Shown here one piece after another: positions 1 to 8,096 of a stretch of 64,000 nt of DNA. The stretch's first letter is position 1, and each line of letters opens with the position of its first letter. Source of the DNA: Allofrancisella frigidaquae (GTDB taxonomy: Bacteria; Pseudomonadota; Gammaproteobacteria; Francisellales; Francisellaceae). The translations under genes were made by a program, and so were the position numbers. The stretch is taken from assembly GCF_012222825.1 (NCBI RefSeq), contig NZ_CP038017.1:62001-126000 (forward strand), given 5' to 3'. The notes beneath the pieces are model-generated. The model was given only the letters and a program-made list of their open reading frames with translations. It searched no databases and had not been told where the DNA came from.

Positions 1-515
1 TTAGAATAAAAAATCATTATAATAGGCGGGAAGAAAACCTTACACTTAGTGTAGATGAGGCGATAGTGAACGCTTGTGTGCATGAAAAATTAAAGCCAAA
101 AATTGTGCTTTTAGTTTCTCGTATCCATCGCGGTACAATAGAAGCACTTCAATTAGCAAGAAATTTGTCTGATGACATCACACCTGTATTTGTATCAGCT
201 GATGAGGACAAAATTAATAAAATAAAAGCGCAATGGAAAAGTTTAGCTTTTGAAGAACGGCTTTTAATATTAAGACCCGTTTACAATTCATTTATTACAC
301 CAATATTACAAATATTACGCAAAAATGACCTTAGAGATCCTGATAGAGGCTACTCAATAGTAGTTATCCCAGAGGTTGTTAACATTAAATGGTGGCATTT
401 TTTATTACATAACCAAAACTCTAGAATGCTAAAATTAGCTATAGCAGCAATGGATAAAAAAGAAGAAAAAACTGCAACTAGAGTTGTAATATCTGTCCCC
501 TATAAGGCAGAATAA
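1..515 (+). CDS. C-terminal part of an APC-family amino acid permease (5' truncated by window edge)
   Basis: The reading frame is open from the first bases of the window through the TAA at 513-515, so this is the end of a larger gene and not a small protein starting at the GTG at 66. The visible part, about 171 residues, is a soluble C-terminal domain. It contains the stretch PEVVNIKWWHFLLHNQ, which matches the cytoplasmic tail seen after the last membrane segment of many APC-superfamily amino acid permeases (typically VPE-x-WW-x-LLHNQ). That tail has a universal-stress-protein-like fold. The substrate cannot be told from the tail. The next gene starts with no gap after the stop, which suggests co-transcription with the ABC exporter. 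Confidence 0.75.
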   Translation, partial: RIKNHYNRREENLTLSVDEAIVNACVHEKLKPKIVLLVSRIHRGTIEALQLARNLSDDITPVFVSADEDKINKIKAQWKSLAFEERLLILRPVYNSFITPILQILRKNDLRDPDRGYSIVVIPEVVNIKWWHFLLHNQNSRMLKLAIAAMDKKEEKTATRVVISVPYKAE

Positions 516-2189
516 ATGGTTTTAGTTAAAGGTGTTTGGTTAGTAACCAAGCCTTTTTGGGTAAATAATTTAAATTTTAGAACCCTTCTAGCTTTATTGT
601 GTTGTATCCTACTAGAATTTATAAGCGTTAGTTTAAGTGTTTATTTAAACTATTGGAACGTTGATTTTTATAACTCTTTGCAACAATATAACTATCAGTT
701 GCTGGTGTATCAATTAATGAAATTTATTTTCATAATCTTTTTTATGTTAGCTAATAGTTTTGCATTATACGTTATTAGTCAGATTTTTGTTATAAGAATG
801 CGAGAGTATCTGACAAATTTTTATACAAAATATTGGCTATATTCTAAGACCTATTATGTATCAGATTTGGGAGAGTATGATAACCCTGATGAGCGTATAA
901 GTTATGATATAAAAGAGTTAGTAAATCTTCTTAAATATTTATTCTTGGGTTTTGTTGGTAGTGTTTTAACGTTTGTTTTATTCTCTTGGATTTTATGGCA
1001 TCTTTCAGGAAGTTTTACATTTAACTTTTATGGATATCAATTAACCATACATGGGTATCTATTTTGGTTTGCGGTGTTACTAGCTGCTGTAAATATACTA
1101 ATGGTGATAAAAGTTGGCAAGCCACTTAGAAAACTTGTATATGATAGGCAAAAATACGAAGCAGAATTTAGGTTTGGGTTAGCTACAATTAGAAATAATA
1201 GTTATCATATACATGATAATAGTCTTGAAAAGGTTAAATTTCTAAAATCAAAGACTAATTTTAAATACGTAGTAGATAACTTTTACACTTTAACTTTTAG
1301 AGAGATCAAAATAAGTCTAGTAACAAGCCTGTTTTCCCAAATTTATGGAATAATAGGAATATTTTTATCGTTGCCTAGATATTTTGCAAGAGCTTTAAGT
1401 TTCGGACAAATTATGCAGATTAATGCTGCCTTTTTAAAGGTAGTTTCTCCATTATTATTTTTTGTATATAGTTATGAGCAAGTCACAGAATTAAAAACAA
1501 ATGTCAAAAGATTAATAGAGTTAAAAAAGCAAATAGATAATTCTAATGATAAAAAACTATACACCATAGATACTTCCCAAAAAGAACTTTTAAAAATAGA
1601 AAATTTAACTGTATCTAACCCTCAAAAGGTTTTATTTACAGATTTAAACTTTTCGCTAAAAAATAGACAAAGCTTGTTGGTACAAGGCAAAACAGGGGTA
1701 GGAAAAACTATGTTACTTAAGGTAATTAAAGGAGCGTATAAGAATTTTGAAGGAAAAGTTTGTTATAACACTAAACCTCAGATTTTATTTCTAACATCTA
1801 GAGTATATTTTCCTAAAGATGATTTTAAACGAGCAATATTTTCACCATTAATGACGAATATACCTAGTGATAAAGACTTTATACATATACTTAAAGAGTT
1901 AGATTTGCTTTATTTGCAAAAATTTATTGGTCAGTGTTATAACTGGAACAATGTACTTTCAGAAGGAGAGCAGCAAAAATTAGCTTTTTGTAAACTATTT
2001 ATTAAAGAATATGATTTGATTTTACTGGATGAAGCTACGTCAAATTTAGATTTAGGAACACAAGAAAAATTATATTTATTTCTTAAGCAAAAAGAAACAG
2101 TATTTATTACCGTGAGTCAGGATAAAGAATTAAAAAAATTTCATGATAAATTATTAAGTATAACCTCATACATAGACTCGCTTTGTTAA
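516..2189 (+). CDS. ABC transporter, fused permease and ATPase, SbmA/BacA-YddA type
   Basis: A 557-residue half-transporter with its membrane domain first and ATPase last. The membrane part (about residues 10-330) has six hydrophobic segments and the LNYWNVDFYNSLQQ start typical of the SbmA/BacA/YddA (ABC_membrane_2) family, which moves peptides, cobalamin or fatty acyl compounds. The ATPase has Walker A GKTGVGKT at 391-398, the signature LSEGEQQ at 481-487 and Walker B LILLDEATS around D505-E506. It probably acts as a homodimer in the inner membrane. The ATG directly follows the stop of the permease gene (TAA-ATG), so its translation is likely coupled. The transported compound is not known from sequence. 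Confidence 0.85.
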   Translation: MVLVKGVWLVTKPFWVNNLNFRTLLALLCCILLEFISVSLSVYLNYWNVDFYNSLQQYNYQLLVYQLMKFIFIIFFMLANSFALYVISQIFVIRMREYLTNFYTKYWLYSKTYYVSDLGEYDNPDERISYDIKELVNLLKYLFLGFVGSVLTFVLFSWILWHLSGSFTFNFYGYQLTIHGYLFWFAVLLAAVNILMVIKVGKPLRKLVYDRQKYEAEFRFGLATIRNNSYHIHDNSLEKVKFLKSKTNFKYVVDNFYTLTFREIKISLVTSLFSQIYGIIGIFLSLPRYFARALSFGQIMQINAAFLKVVSPLLFFVYSYEQVTELKTNVKRLIELKKQIDNSNDKKLYTIDTSQKELLKIENLTVSNPQKVLFTDLNFSLKNRQSLLVQGKTGVGKTMLLKVIKGAYKNFEGKVCYNTKPQILFLTSRVYFPKDDFKRAIFSPLMTNIPSDKDFIHILKELDLLYLQKFIGQCYNWNNVLSEGEQQKLAFCKLFIKEYDLILLDEATSNLDLGTQEKLYLFLKQKETVFITVSQDKELKKFHDKLLSITSYIDSLC

Positions 2190-2316
2190 TCAGTCTTTAT
2201 AAGCTTATTAAAAAACCTAGTCTCATATCAAATTTACCTTATATGAAAAAACATTCCTAGTCTATATTCTTGCCACTATAGAAAATAATTAATGTTTAAA
2301 AGTGGAAGGCAGTATT

Positions 2317-3288
2317 ATGGTTAGAACTTGTAACTGGTGTGGTTTTTTTTGGATGTCAAATATAAGAATTATTGAGGATCAACAGCAAGTAGGATGTCCT
2401 AATTGTCCATCCGTAGATATACGTGAATGCACTTATCAGCAGAAAAAGAGTGCTTTAATATTTCGAAATAATATTGCAGATAAAGTCACCGGCTCTTTTG
2501 TAAAAAAAATGAAACTTACTAAATTTATCAAAGAAAGTAAAAATAAAATAGCTCAAGAGTCATCGGCTATATTAGCTTGGTCAGACGATAACCATGGGCG
2601 TAACGCTGTTGGTAGAATTTTTGGTATAGTAGAAGAAAATAAAATTCCCATCAGGTTTAGTAATAGGGGTACGCCAACCATACCGCGTTATGCCCTTGAA
2701 GAAAAATTAGAGGAAAAATATAAAAAAGCTCGGTTTAATGGACGGCTTTTCATTAGTGGTGAAGGAAATGACGAAGGAGCAGCTTTTTTTGCTCAATTTA
2801 AACAAGATTCAAGTTTTGAGAAAATTTCTGCTTTCCCTGCTTCATATTTAAAACGTATAATAAATAATTTACATAAAACTGAGCGACCTATTCGTGAAAT
2901 TATAGTGTTATGTTGTTGGACTGGTAAAATACCTAAGAATGTATCTGTAAAAACAAGGAAAGTCAATTTTGCAGCTGACCTAGCTGGTAATTTTAAGGTA
3001 CGTGTATACGGACCTAAAGGTCCTGTTAATAGAGAGTTTGGTAGAATATTTATTTCAGAAACTGGGGGTGCTAATCCTAAACCTATAACACCTATGTTAA
3101 CAGCTGACAATTATAATAACGTTATGCCTCAGTTTCTAAGAGATGGTTTTAACTTATATGATGGAACTTCCGAAGATTATGAGGAAGTATGGAACAATTT
3201 AAGTGAAGAACTTCATAAGAAGTCTAGTGAAATTGATTATGAGTTAGTTAGAAAGTTGTCTGAGTTATTAATTAAGAAACAGAATTAA
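2317..3288 (+). CDS. Unknown protein with N-terminal zinc ribbon, possible degenerate caspase-like domain
   Basis: 323 residues. I chose the ATG at 2317 because GGAAGG lies 7 bases upstream; a GTG at 2302 would bury that site. Residues 1-40 carry C-x2-C-G-F-x-W then C-x2-C, a zinc ribbon that is very like the start of the protein encoded at 32738-33910. The rest is not a family I recognise with certainty. The strand GRLFISGEGND (E149) followed 50 residues later by EIIVLCCWTG (C199, C200) has the order and spacing of a caspase-fold His-Gly and Cys pair, but the His is replaced by Glu, so if related it is probably inactive or altered. A run of eight T (2343-2350) sits in the ribbon coding region. 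Cytoplasmic, no signal peptide. Confidence 0.5.
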   Translation: MVRTCNWCGFFWMSNIRIIEDQQQVGCPNCPSVDIRECTYQQKKSALIFRNNIADKVTGSFVKKMKLTKFIKESKNKIAQESSAILAWSDDNHGRNAVGRIFGIVEENKIPIRFSNRGTPTIPRYALEEKLEEKYKKARFNGRLFISGEGNDEGAAFFAQFKQDSSFEKISAFPASYLKRIINNLHKTERPIREIIVLCCWTGKIPKNVSVKTRKVNFAADLAGNFKVRVYGPKGPVNREFGRIFISETGGANPKPITPMLTADNYNNVMPQFLRDGFNLYDGTSEDYEEVWNNLSEELHKKSSEIDYELVRKLSELLIKKQN

Positions 3289-3413
3289 AAATTAGCTTTT
3301 AGATATTGTATTTTGGCTTATATAAAATATTAGTTTCAATCTAGCCTTAAAACTTTAAGACTACAATCTAGCTCTAATTTCTTTTAGTCTTATTATTTTT
3401 TCTTGTTATAATA

Positions 3414-3422
3414 TTATAGTTA
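3414..3422 (+). promoter_or_regulatory. Extended -10 promoter for aspS
   Basis: TGTTATAAT fits the extended -10 pattern TGnTATAAT, 46 bases before the aspS ATG. The -35 region is only AT-rich, as expected when an extended -10 compensates. Inferred from sequence alone. Confidence 0.45.
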
Positions 3423-3468
3423 AATTTATCTATTTATTTTATAAAACTTTTAAAGGATTATTTTGGAT

Positions 3469-5238
3469 ATGAGAACACACTATAGTTCAGATATAAATGA
3501 AAAATTAGAAAACCAAAAAGTTACAATTTGCGGATGGGTGCATCGTCGTAGAGACCATGGTGGAGTTATCTTTTTGGATATAAGAGATAGAACGGGCTTA
3601 GTCCAGTTAGTTTTTAATCCTGATAATGAAAATTTCAAGGTTGCAGATAGTTTGAGATCTGAGTTTGTAATAAAAGCACAAGGTTTAGTCAGCTTAAGGC
3701 CAGCGGGACAGGAAAATCCTAATTTAGTTAGTGGTAAAGTTGAAATTATCGGTGAAAAATTAGAAATTATAAATAAATCTAAAACCATACCTTTTCAGTT
3801 AGATGATTATCAGTCAACTGGTGAAGATGTAAAGCTTAAGTATCGCTATATAGATTTGCGTAGACCAGAAATGCAGCAAAAACTAATGACTCGTTCAAAA
3901 GCAATTCGTTATGTTAGAAAATTTCTAGATGACAATGGCTTTTTAGATATTGAAACTCCATTTTTAACGAAGGCAACACCAGAAGGTGCAAGAGATTACT
4001 TAGTACCAAGTCGTAATTTTAATGGTAAGTTTTATGCTCTTCCGCAGTCACCTCAGCTCTTCAAGCAGCTTTTGATGGTTTCTGGCTTTGATAGATATTA
4101 TCAAATAGTTAAATGCTTTCGTGATGAAGATCTAAGAGCAGATAGACAGCCAGAATTTACTCAAATAGATATAGAAGCTTCATTTATTGATGAAGCTTTT
4201 ATTATGTCTACTATGGAGAAAATGATAGCAGGATTATTTGAGACTACTATTGGTGTTAAGTTTGAAACGCCATTTCAGGTTATGAGTTTTGCTGAGGCCA
4301 TAGATAAATATGGTTCTGACAAACCAGATCTAAGAATCCCTCTTGAGTTTGTAAATATCAAAGAAGATATGAAAAATGAAGAGTTTAAAGTATTCTCAGG
4401 TCCTGCTAATGATCCGGAAGCTAGAGTAATTGCTATGAAAATTCCAGAAGGCAATGAAAAGCTAACGCGTAAAAATATCGAAGAATACACTAAATTTGTG
4501 GGTATATATGGCGCTAGAGGTCTTGCGTATATTAAAATTAACTCTTTATCTCAAGGTAAAGACGGCCTACAGTCGCCTATAGTTAAAAATATTTCTGAAG
4601 AAACATTATTTAACATAATTGAAAAAACAGGTGCTAAAGAAGGCGATTTACTATTCTTTGGTGCTGGTAAAGCAAAAGTTGTTAACGATTCAATGGGTGC
4701 TTTAAGAGCTAAAATCGGTGAAGATTTTGAAATATTCACAAAAGATTGGGCACCGCTATGGGTTATTGATTTTCCAATGTTTGAGAAAGATGATAATAGA
4801 CTATATGCGATGCATCATCCATTTACAGCTCCGCAAATAGATAGTATTGATGAATTAAATCAAAACCCTGAAAAACTCCTATCAAGAGCATATGATATGG
4901 TCATAAATGGCTATGAAGTTGGTGGTGGATCAATTCGTATCCATAAGCAAGATATCCAAGCTAAAGTATTTAATCTACTTGGAATATCTAACGAAGAAGC
5001 TCGTGAGAAGTTTGGTTTTATGCTTGATGCACTTTCTTATGGTACTCCAATTCATGGTGGTATAGCTTTTGGTGTTGATAGACTGATTATGCTACTTACA
5101 AATACTTCAAATATCCGTGATGTAATAGCATTTCCTAAAACTCAAACGGCAAGCTGTCTGATGACAGAAGCACCTTCAGTAGTAACTTTAGATCAGCTTA
5201 ATGAGCTTGGGATTTCTATTAAAAAAGAGGATAAGTAA
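3469..5238 (+). CDS. aspS: Aspartyl-tRNA synthetase (AspRS)
   Basis: Class II synthetase that charges tRNA-Asp with aspartate in the cytoplasm. The 589-residue length is that of the bacterial AspRS type. In order: N-terminal OB-fold anticodon-binding domain (about 1-110, with [25 protein letters not shown] residues), the class II catalytic core with motif 2 [18 protein letters not shown], the bacterial insertion domain (about 280-420), and motif 3 [13 protein letters not shown] near residue 530. I start at the ATG at 3469 because the family begins MRT-x-Y; a TTG two codons earlier is also possible (AAAGGA at 3452-3457 serves either). It is followed by the convergent ppdK. The stop codon lies inside a perfect hairpin. 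Confidence 0.97.
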   Translation: MRTHYSSDINEKLENQKVTICGWVHRRRDHGGVIFLDIRDRTGLVQLVFNPDNENFKVADSLRSEFVIKAQGLVSLRPAGQENPNLVSGKVEIIGEKLEIINKSKTIPFQLDDYQSTGEDVKLKYRYIDLRRPEMQQKLMTRSKAIRYVRKFLDDNGFLDIETPFLTKATPEGARDYLVPSRNFNGKFYALPQSPQLFKQLLMVSGFDRYYQIVKCFRDEDLRADRQPEFTQIDIEASFIDEAFIMSTMEKMIAGLFETTIGVKFETPFQVMSFAEAIDKYGSDKPDLRIPLEFVNIKEDMKNEEFKVFSGPANDPEARVIAMKIPEGNEKLTRKNIEEYTKFVGIYGARGLAYIKINSLSQGKDGLQSPIVKNISEETLFNIIEKTGAKEGDLLFFGAGKAKVVNDSMGALRAKIGEDFEIFTKDWAPLWVIDFPMFEKDDNRLYAMHHPFTAPQIDSIDELNQNPEKLLSRAYDMVINGYEVGGGSIRIHKQDIQAKVFNLLGISNEEAREKFGFMLDALSYGTPIHGGIAFGVDRLIMLLTNTSNIRDVIAFPKTQTASCLMTEAPSVVTLDQLNELGISIKKEDK

Positions 5239-5250
5239 GGGTTACTTATC
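5230..5250 (+). terminator. Perfect hairpin spanning the aspS stop codon
   Basis: GATAAGTAA, three G, then TTACTTATC: a 9-bp stem with a 3-base loop. The left arm contains the aspS TAA. No T-run follows, so this is not a classical intrinsic terminator on either strand. It may pause or stabilise the mRNA end. Confidence 0.4.
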
Positions 5251-5274
5251 TGTACTAGATTCAAAAATACTTTT

Positions 5275-5324
5275 ATTTTCAATATTTTTCCAATGTGGGC
5301 TGAGTTTATCTATATATTGAAAAT
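5275..5324. terminator. 11-bp inverted repeat between convergent aspS and ppdK
   Basis: ATTTTCAATAT at 5275-5285 is repeated in inverse orientation (ATATTGAAAAT) at 5314-5324 with a 28-base spacer. It lies between two convergent genes, so a bidirectional transcription end is plausible. The long AT-rich spacer makes it weak. Confidence 0.35.
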
Positions 5325-5334
5325 ATTTCTATAG

Positions 5335-7977
5335 TTATAAAAAAGACTTTCTATCAGCATATATTTTAGCTTGAGCTGCTGATAGTCTAGCTACAGGTAC
5401 TCTAAATGGAGAACAAGATACATAGTCAAGACCTAAGTCATGACAAAATGCAACAGAATAAGGCTCTCCACCATGCTCACCACAAATTCCCATTTTAGCA
5501 TTTGGATTAACAGCTTTTACTCCTTCTTTAGCTATTTCCATTAGCTTACCAACACCTTTTGGATCCAATCTTGCAAAAGGATCAAAGCTTAGGATACCTC
5601 TTTCAAGATATTCTCTAATAAACTTATTAGCATCATCTCTACTAAAGCCAAAAGTCATCTGAGTTAAATCATTTGTCCCAAACGAGAAGAACTCACTACC
5701 AGCTTGGGCAAGCATGCCAGCTCCTATTGCACCACGTGGGGTTTCAAGCATTACACCTACTTTATAATCTACATCTATTTTTTCGCGTTTTAATATTGTA
5801 TTAGCTACTTCGTGAATAATACCACTTAAAAGTTTGAACTCACCAAGCGTACTGATTAATGGAATCATCAGCTCTGGTTTGACTTCTACTCCCATACGTT
5901 TGGCAGATATAGCAGCGTAAATAATAGCTTTAGTTTGCATTTCTATAATTTCTGGGTATGTAACTGCTAGTCTACAGCCACGATGACCCATCATTGGGTT
6001 CATTTCACTAAGAGCCTCTATACGTGCTTCTAGTTCGTCATAGCTAATCTTAAATTCTCTAGCTAAGGCTTCTATTTCCTCTATCTCTCTTGGTAAAAAC
6101 TCATGCAATGGAGGATCTATAAACCTAATAGTTACAGCTAACCCATCCATAGCTTCAAATAATTCTTCAAAATCTTGTTGTTGTACAGGAAGTAGTTTAT
6201 CTAGAGCTTTTTGTCTTTCTTTTTTATCCTTAGCTAAAATCATCTGCCTTACATAAGAGATGCGATCTTCTTCAAAAAACATATGTTCAGTACGACAAAG
6301 TCCTATACCCTCGGCACCATACATCCTGGCAACTTCGGCATCATGTCTTGTATCAGCGTTGCATCTAACACGAAGTTTACGCACACTATCCACAAATTTC
6401 ATAAACTCTTCAAAATCAGGTGTAACTTCAGGGTCTACAGTCTTTATAATACCTCTATATACATCACCTTTTGTACCATCTAAAGATAGATAGTCCCCTT
6501 CACCAAAAACTTGACCTCTCTCAAAAGTGATAGTACGTTGCTCTTCATTTATCTTTGCTGACTCTAAACCAGATATACAACATTTACCCATGCCACGAGC
6601 AACTACAGCAGCATGAGATGTCATACCTCCTCGAAGGGTTAAAATACCGTTACAAGCATTCATACCAGCAATATCTTCAGGTGAGGTTTCTATTCTCACA
6701 AGAATAGTTTTTTCCTCACCACGAGCTTTTGCTGCAAGTAAAGATTCAACATCAAAGTAAATTCTACCACTAGCGGCCCCTGGTGAAGCACCTAAAGCTG
6801 AGCCTAAAGGGCGCTTTGAAGCTAAAGCTTTTTCATCAAATTTAGGATGTAGAAGTTGCTCTAATAGGTGTGGTTCAACCATCATTACAGCTTCTTGGTT
6901 AGTTATTAGACCTTCTTTAGCCATATCTACAGCAATTTTGATAGCTGCTTTTGCAGTTCTTTTACCATTTCTTGTTTGCAGCATGAAGAGCTTACCGTCT
7001 TCTATAGTGAACTCCATATCTTGCATATCTTTGTATACAGTCTCTAAGTTCTTTGCGATTTTTACAAAGTCATTAAAAACTTCAGGCATTGTATCTTTTA
7101 AAGTAGAGATATGAGAAGGAGTTCTTACACCGGCCACGACATCTTCACCTTGAGCATTAATTAGATACTCCCCAAATAACTCATTTTCACCTGTAGAAGG
7201 GTTTCTTGTAAAAGCAACTCCAGTACCAGAATTATTGCCAGAGTTACCATATACCATCTCTTGGACATTAACAGCTGTACCCCAGTTGTTGGAGATATTG
7301 TTGATTTCTCTATAAATAATAGCTCTTTCAGCATTCCAAGATCTAAATACAGCCTCAACAGCAGCTAATAGTTGCTCCATAGGTTCACAAGGAAAATCTT
7401 TCCCAACTAGGGATTTATATATATTTTTATATTCTAAAACTATTTCTTTATAGTCTGCAGCACTTAAATCGCAATCATTTTTAACTTTTCTTTTTTCTTT
7501 CTTTTCTTCTAAAATTTTGTCAAAATGTTTTTTCTCGCAGTCCATTACAACATCTGCAAACATCATGATAAATCTTCTATAACTATCATAAACAAATTGC
7601 TCATTATTTGTCTTAGCTACCATAGCTTTAGCAACATCGTCATTTAAACCTAAGTTTAATACCGTATCCATCATACCTGGCATTGAAACCCTTGCACCAG
7701 AACGTACAGAAACCAGCAGTGGGTTTTTACCACTTCCAAAAGTTTTACCTGTTCTTTTCTCCAAGTCGGCGATGTGTTGAAATATTTGTTTTTTTACTAT
7801 ATCGCTTAACTTCTGACGGTCATCGTAATACTTAAGGCAAGCCTCTGTTGTTACTGTAAAGCCATCTGGCACTGGTAAACCACTGTTTAGCATTTCGCTA
7901 AGATTTGCACCTTTTCCACCTAGCAAATCACGCATAGACTTATTACCTTCACTAAAGGCATAGACAAATTTTGACAT
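5335..7977 (-). CDS. ppdK: Pyruvate, phosphate dikinase
   Basis: Interconverts pyruvate + ATP + phosphate and PEP + AMP + PPi in the cytoplasm. 880 residues, close to the 874 of the well-studied clostridial enzyme. The N-terminal ATP-grasp nucleotide domain includes GGKGANLSEM (about 21-30). The swivelling phosphohistidine domain has GGMTSHAAVVARG, with the histidine at residue 455, the number known from the clostridial enzyme. The C-terminal PEP/pyruvate barrel ends with GICGEHGGEP, acid/base cysteine C832. The start has a strong GAGAGGAG site 4 bases before ATG. It follows feoB on the same strand with about 120 bases between them, so it may have its own promoter. In Francisella-like bacteria this would serve gluconeogenesis or PPi use. 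Confidence 0.96.
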   Translation of the reverse strand: MSKFVYAFSEGNKSMRDLLGGKGANLSEMLNSGLPVPDGFTVTTEACLKYYDDRQKLSDIVKKQIFQHIADLEKRTGKTFGSGKNPLLVSVRSGARVSMPGMMDTVLNLGLNDDVAKAMVAKTNNEQFVYDSYRRFIMMFADVVMDCEKKHFDKILEEKKEKRKVKNDCDLSAADYKEIVLEYKNIYKSLVGKDFPCEPMEQLLAAVEAVFRSWNAERAIIYREINNISNNWGTAVNVQEMVYGNSGNNSGTGVAFTRNPSTGENELFGEYLINAQGEDVVAGVRTPSHISTLKDTMPEVFNDFVKIAKNLETVYKDMQDMEFTIEDGKLFMLQTRNGKRTAKAAIKIAVDMAKEGLITNQEAVMMVEPHLLEQLLHPKFDEKALASKRPLGSALGASPGAASGRIYFDVESLLAAKARGEEKTILVRIETSPEDIAGMNACNGILTLRGGMTSHAAVVARGMGKCCISGLESAKINEEQRTITFERGQVFGEGDYLSLDGTKGDVYRGIIKTVDPEVTPDFEEFMKFVDSVRKLRVRCNADTRHDAEVARMYGAEGIGLCRTEHMFFEEDRISYVRQMILAKDKKERQKALDKLLPVQQQDFEELFEAMDGLAVTIRFIDPPLHEFLPREIEEIEALAREFKISYDELEARIEALSEMNPMMGHRGCRLAVTYPEIIEMQTKAIIYAAISAKRMGVEVKPELMIPLISTLGEFKLLSGIIHEVANTILKREKIDVDYKVGVMLETPRGAIGAGMLAQAGSEFFSFGTNDLTQMTFGFSRDDANKFIREYLERGILSFDPFARLDPKGVGKLMEIAKEGVKAVNPNAKMGICGEHGGEPYSVAFCHDLGLDYVSCSPFRVPVARLSAAQAKIYADRKSFL

Positions 7978-8096
7978 AAAACTCCTCTCAAGTTTTTATT
8001 TGAATATATGTTAAAGACGTACACTCATGTACGCTTAATTGTCATCGTAACATATTTAAATACAATTTAGAAAAGAAATTTTTATGAAAAATACAG

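Noticed and set aside
66..515. A stand-alone 149-residue protein starting at GTG 66
   Set aside because: The frame is open to base 3 and the sequence matches the tail of a longer permease, so the start is upstream of the window.
2793..3110. Minus-strand frame within the zinc-ribbon gene
   Set aside because: Antisense to a frame with better start and motifs.
5335..7977. Open frames on the opposite strand of ppdK and other large genes (for example 6260-6493)
   Set aside because: They are antisense to strongly conserved coding regions, have no start signals and no family resemblance.
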